Assembly (NCBI GenBank): GCA_002221725.1
Contig: NJFT01000381.1
Location: forward strand, 1-20,396
DNA length: 20,396 nucleotides
Direction of reading: 5' to 3'
Source: Scedosporium boydii
Lineage: Eukaryota; Ascomycota; Sordariomycetes; Microascales; Microascaceae
Position numbers and translations under genes: made by a program. Below, in pieces: positions 16,872 through 20,396 of the stretch. The notes beneath the pieces were generated by a model, which had not been told where the DNA came from, ran no database searches, and saw nothing but the letters and a program-made list of their open reading frames with translations. Positions within the stretch are counted from its first letter, which is position 1. Every line of letters starts with the position of its first letter.

Positions 16872-18687
16872 ACCTCTGGACCAAAGTCGGCAAGAGCTAT
16901 TACAGCCCCGTCATTGACCCGGCCGAAACCCGGGGGATAAGCGCCAAGGGTCAAACTAGAAGCGGGGAGCAGAATACCCTTGTGGAAGGGTGGTACGTTT
17001 TTTTACATTATGTTCTTCCCTTGTTTGTTTCAAAATGCGGACTGAGGGATTTCAAGCTCTGATATTCAAGAGGACTTTTAAAACTGACTTTTAGGGGATT
17101 TGTGTCTGGTGGTTTAGCCAATTGCAAGATGTCGTCTGTTCTAAGTGTGACACTATCGTCGGTCTCAGATGCCTCCAGCCACCGGTCAGCCATGTATTTG
17201 AAGAGTAAGTTCATTCATAAGCTTTATTCTTGTCTCTTTCACTACAGCTGCAGCTTCATCTGTCTTGTTCCCATCATCATTGTCAGAGTCTATCTATGGG
17301 TAGGATTTCCTGTCTATATAATCACTAACCCCATGGTCCATCCTACAGTAACCAGCTACTCTTACGGCTGCCATCAGTCTCTCTCACCACAAGCCACGGC
17401 AAAAAGGTAGAACCCGTTATCAAACGGACCTTGAAACTCAAGGGTGTGGGATCAGGTCATGACAGAGACTCATCCAGCTCAGTTCCTCCACACTTCAACT
17501 CAGCTTTTACACCGTCGAGCCATCAGCAATTCGATGCTGTGGATCTAACCAATCTGCAAACCCTCGTGGACATCCAGCGGGCAGATATTAACCGCATCGA
17601 CGCCGCCGGCTGCCAGATTGTCTCTGCCTTTGATAGCTCCGTGGACCGTATCGAGCGCGAGGTTAAGAAGCTGCACGACACCATGCTTCATCTGCGTCGC
17701 GACCTCGACGGGAACCGCGAGGATATCTCATCACTCAAAAACGACATCGACGAAATGAAAATGGACATCCGTTCAACGAGCACGGAGACTATGCGCCTAA
17801 CGGCTACGGTGCAAGAGCTCCGGCAGTCCGTCCCTAGCAAAGAGGCAGTCGCCCGACTTGAGGATCAGCTGCGTGCAGCGACGGCAACAATCGCGGATTT
17901 GAGCCAGTCATCCTTAGATCGAGCTGCTGAGACTGCCGATCTCCGGCAGGAACTTAGTCTGGCAAAGACTGAGCTGCGCCGTATGCGCGACGGTGAGAAG
18001 GGTCTAAAAAAGGCGATTGAGGATGTCAAGAAGGCGTCCAAAGACAGTCTGGCCCTCACAAATAACAACTTTGCGAGAGAAATGGCACCTCTCTGTTCGG
18101 AGGTGCGCCTACTGCGCCAGGAATTCAACCAACATCCTCCGCCTCAACAGAGCTCGCCGCAGAATAATTTCTCGGCAAAGGAGCTCGACATCCTTACGAG
18201 CAACATTGCCAAGATCGGCAACCGTGCCAGCCAGATCGAGACACTCCAGATGGAGTTTCAACTTTTCAAGTCGAGACTGCAGCGGGTTGAGGCTTCCATC
18301 AAGGCGAAGGCTGCACCGCCCGAGTCTCGCCGTACATCGACTAATCTTAGCGCCCTATCCATCTTCCCGGACGACCACGATGAGGATGGCTCCATCGGCT
18401 CCCTTCAAAACGTATCAGCACCCTCTTCACCTGCCCCGACGAGGCGTAAACGCAACGTGACGGCCCGGGAGCAACTCGGTGACCACGATACGACTCCGAG
18501 TAAGCGCCCGGCATTCTCGTCGGACTTTTCGAACGTTGACGCCCCAGACTATTCCACTCTTACGGAATGGCCAACGACGTCTCCGTTGGAGAACGGAGGT
18601 CCTAGCGGCGCAGCGAAGAACGGGAATAGGACGCGGCCGCAAACGAGATCGAGGGGTCGGCCGAGGAAGCCGTTGGCCAGCAGCTAG
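16814..18687 (+). CDS. MIS18: Mis18 kinetochore protein (three exons)
   Basis: Exons 16814-16992, 17118-17204 and 17349-18687 splice to 534 residues. Mis18 licenses centromeres for CENP-A deposition, working with Mis16 and Scm3 in fission yeast. The N-terminal Mis18/Yippee-like domain (about 5-110) has CxxC pairs at C8/C11 (CAQC) and C67/C70 (CSKC), followed by TIVGLRCLQPPVSHVFE and, across the second junction, DNQLLLRLPSVSL. The second CxxC pair appears only in the exon 2 frame selected by the 17117 acceptor. After a Ser-rich linker come coiled coils at about 159-347 and 365-411, then a polar region and the basic tail RSRGRPRKPL, an AT-hook core (residues 524-529). Fission yeast and human Mis18 proteins are much shorter (about 200-230 residues), so the C-terminal extension is large. 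The start ATG has a strong context; the upstream in-frame codon at 16739 is TTG, not ATG. Confidence 0.85.
16993..17117 (+). other. MIS18 intron 1
   Basis: Donor GTACGT at 16993, branch-like CTGAC at 17084-17088, acceptor GTTTAG ending at 17117. This junction keeps phase 2 and yields EG-CQLQDVVCSKC. The nearer acceptor ending at 17094 shifts the frame and loses the second zinc-binding CxxC. Confidence 0.8.
17205..17348 (+). other. MIS18 intron 2
   Basis: Donor GTAAGT at 17205, CTAAC at 17325-17329, acceptor CCTACAG ending at 17348. It joins HVFE-D-NQLLLRL, as expected across the Mis18 domain. At 144 nt it is the longest complete intron in the window; an unrecognised micro-exon is possible but not needed. 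Confidence 0.8.
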
Positions 18688-19008
18688 GAAGCTGAATTTT
18701 TGTGTCTGGGTGGAAGGACAACACCGTGTTTACGAATCTTTTGTTTTTTTTCTTCTTTCCTTTTTCCTGGCTTTTTTGTTTTTCTTTCGTTCTTCTTCTC
18801 TATTTTTTTTTCCTTGTTCTCTTATGCGGTGGAGTCCTGAGTTGTTGCGTTGATATGATTTTATCCATGGTTTGCAGGGGTGATAGGTGATGAGTTGGAT
18901 TCGATCGAGATACCCAAAATATGAAATGCGATTTTCCCGTGCGCTCACATATATAACCCCTGAGATCCAGTAGTAGCATATGTATATAACGTTCCGGATG
19001 TCCAAGCA
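18688..19008. other. Convergent spacer between MIS18 and the SET gene
   Basis: The stop codons face each other across 321 bp. A long T-rich pyrimidine tract (about 18737-18820) directly follows MIS18 and probably belongs to its 3' end region. No gene or other structure is evident. Confidence 0.6.
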
Positions 19009-20179
19009 TCACTCTCCGAAATCCGCCACAACCATCCTCGCCCCCAACTCCGCCAACCCGTCCAACAAATCCACCATCCTCCTCCAAACCCCCAACCAAG
19101 TCTCATCGCCACCCTCCCTGCTCTCCCACTGCTCCATGACCTTCCTCGACGCAGCATCCAAACCCCACGGAATCCCCCGAACAGCCTCCCGCCCCTCCCT
19201 AACCTGGACGGCAAGCGGCCAATCATCCAACTGGGTAATGGAGACGTAGTGCCCGAGCATATCGAAGAGCATTCGCCCCGTGGCCACGGCGTCCAGATCC
19301 ACCAGCAGGTCAACATCGACGTTCCTCGCGCTGCTCGCGGCAACTTTGTCCGTCCGCGCGTTTATGGCGCGCAGGCTCGAGGCGTAGACGGATCGGTCGG
19401 CCGTGGCGTTCGACAATGCTCGGCAGAGGGCCAAGGCCCCCTTCAAGCGGTAGGGATTGGCGGGGTTGGGGTGCGTGAAGGGATGGACTCTACAGGCTGC
19501 CAGGCAGGTGATGAGGAGGGCTTCGGTGTGAGCTTCTCGGGAGATATAGTATGTGAGGCAGTCAGTCAGGAAAGATGGGGGAAGCATGGCCCAGAAGGAG
19601 GATTTGATCAAGGGGGAGCAGATTTTGTATTCTGCGCGGAGGCGGGGGAGGTCCTTGGGCTGGTCGGAGGTGGTTTGCGGGAGTGCTTCGATGGCGTTGT
19701 AGATGGTGGTGTGGAGGGTTGTTCCTTTGGGGAGGGGGGAAGGGGGTGAAGGGTTGCTGTGGAGGTTTGGGTCTTGGATGAGGCTGAAGGCGTTGGCTTT
19801 GATGGTAGATGGGTGCAGGAGGCGAGTTGCTTGGTAGATGTTGAGGTCGTCTTCGCAGCGGGGACATTTGCATTCGAAGTGGTATTTGGCGAGGTCTTGC
19901 TTGCGTTGAGCCAGCGGGTATGAAGGATCTGATAGAACGGGTTAGGGTCGAAAGGATATGTTTCTTATTGAAAAGCAGGTGATAGTTACCAGTGTAGGAG
20001 ATGGTCACCTCTTCATTTGCCTCAATAGGTCTCTCAGACACGAGAATGGCGGTCCGGCCAAAGATGTGTGCGCTTGCATTCGGCACGCAGGAATGATTCA
20101 CCATGGCCAGTCCACCGTCAAGAAAGACAGCATCGTATCCTAGATCAGGATCATGTACATTAAACATGTTTGTCAAAAG
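19009..20179 (-). CDS. SET-domain (SMYD-like) methyltransferase, 5'-incomplete
   Basis: Two exons are visible, 20179-19990 and 19928-19009, giving the last 369 residues. The first visible residues LLTNMFNVHDPDLG lead into the SET core with the hallmark NHSC (residues 28-31 of the fragment), GRTAILVSERPI and EEVTISYTD, which form the S-adenosylmethionine and substrate pocket in this family. A post-SET zinc motif ECKCPRC follows, then a helical C-terminal region without further recognised motifs, as in SMYD-type proteins. Such enzymes methylate lysines on histones or other proteins; the substrate here is unknown. The exon at 20179 begins right after an acceptor (GCATAG), so at least one upstream exon is missing or unrecognised. 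The last 80 or so codons switch to G- and T-ending codons. Confidence 0.8.
19929..19989 (-). other. Intron in the SET gene
   Basis: A 61-nt intron on the minus strand: donor GTAACT, a CTAAC branch-like site (19941-19945 in plus coordinates), acceptor TATCAG. Splicing joins ISYT to DPSYPLAQRKQ, restoring the post-SET region. Confidence 0.85.
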
Positions 20180-20396
20180 CTATGCAAAAGTCCCATCAGT
20201 ATAATAATTCTTGCGTCTCTCTCTCACTCTCTCCCTCAATGTCTCACACACACTCTCTCAAACTCTCATCCACACCATCGCTCCCTTTCTCCCTTTCTCC
20301 CTTCCTCCCTCCCTCTCGCACACGCTCTCTCCAACTTCCACAGACACAATCTCTCACTCCCCCTCCCCCCTCTCCCCATAAGATGAAGAGCCCTCA
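20180..20396 (-). other. Probable intron or upstream part of the SET gene, purine-rich
   Basis: Directly upstream of the first visible exon. From 20214 to 20386 the plus strand is almost a continuous pyrimidine tract with CTCCCTTT and CTCT repeats, so the transcript would be purine-rich. No frame here resembles a SET-family N-terminus and no donor can be chosen with confidence, so the preceding exon probably lies outside the window. Confidence 0.45.

Noticed and set aside
17092..17117. Alternative MIS18 acceptor ending at 17094
   Set aside because: It shifts exon 2 into a frame that destroys the second CxxC and does not connect to the NQLLLRL segment.
1..20396. Transposon, inverted terminal repeats or RIP-degraded element
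   Set aside because: No transposase or reverse transcriptase motif, no long terminal repeats, and no strongly AT-rich segment with TA-dinucleotide excess was seen by eye.

Overview
This window is nuclear DNA from a filamentous ascomycete (Pezizomycotina). The gene families and C-rich third codon positions fit a Sordariomycete best, but that placement is inference. Short introns (61-144 nt) have GT...AG ends and CTAAC/CTGAC-type branch sites. Coding exons sit between gene-poor stretches, and the promoters and leaders are pyrimidine-rich. There is no operon structure, CRISPR array, rRNA or tRNA, and no recognisable transposon.

Layout, left to right. Positions 1-5774 hold no gene I can support, apart from the leader of the first gene near the right end of that stretch. 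Positions 5775-7456 (+) encode a three-exon bHLH-leucine-zipper transcription factor with E-box-type contact residues. Positions 7457-10646 are intergenic and end in the PEX5 promoter and leader. Positions 10647-12648 (+) encode PEX5, the peroxisomal import receptor for PTS1 cargo, in two exons. After a 978-bp convergent spacer, positions 13627-15897 (-) encode a REX1-type DEDDh RNA exonuclease in one exon. A 916-bp divergent promoter separates it from positions 16814-18687 (+), a three-exon gene whose spliced product is a Mis18 kinetochore protein with a Yippee-like zinc fold, long coiled coils and a C-terminal AT-hook. Positions 19009-20179 (-) carry the 3' part of a SET-domain (SMYD-like) protein lysine methyltransferase gene; its 5' end is not recognisable in the window.

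The five genes act in separate housekeeping or regulatory processes: transcription control, peroxisome biogenesis, structural RNA 3' trimming, CENP-A chromatin and protein methylation. I see no evidence that they form a cluster.

The most unusual non-genic signal is a short dispersed motif, TACGAAGTA (reverse complement TACTTCGTA). Eight exact copies and several near copies occur, all between genes. It is common in 1-5150 and in 9740-10290, and I found none right of about 10.3 kb. Other points of interest are a G-run array directly after the PEX5 stop codon, a Ser at a PTS1-contact position of PEX5, an upstream ORF ending just before the bHLH start codon, and the unusually long Mis18 with an AT-hook.
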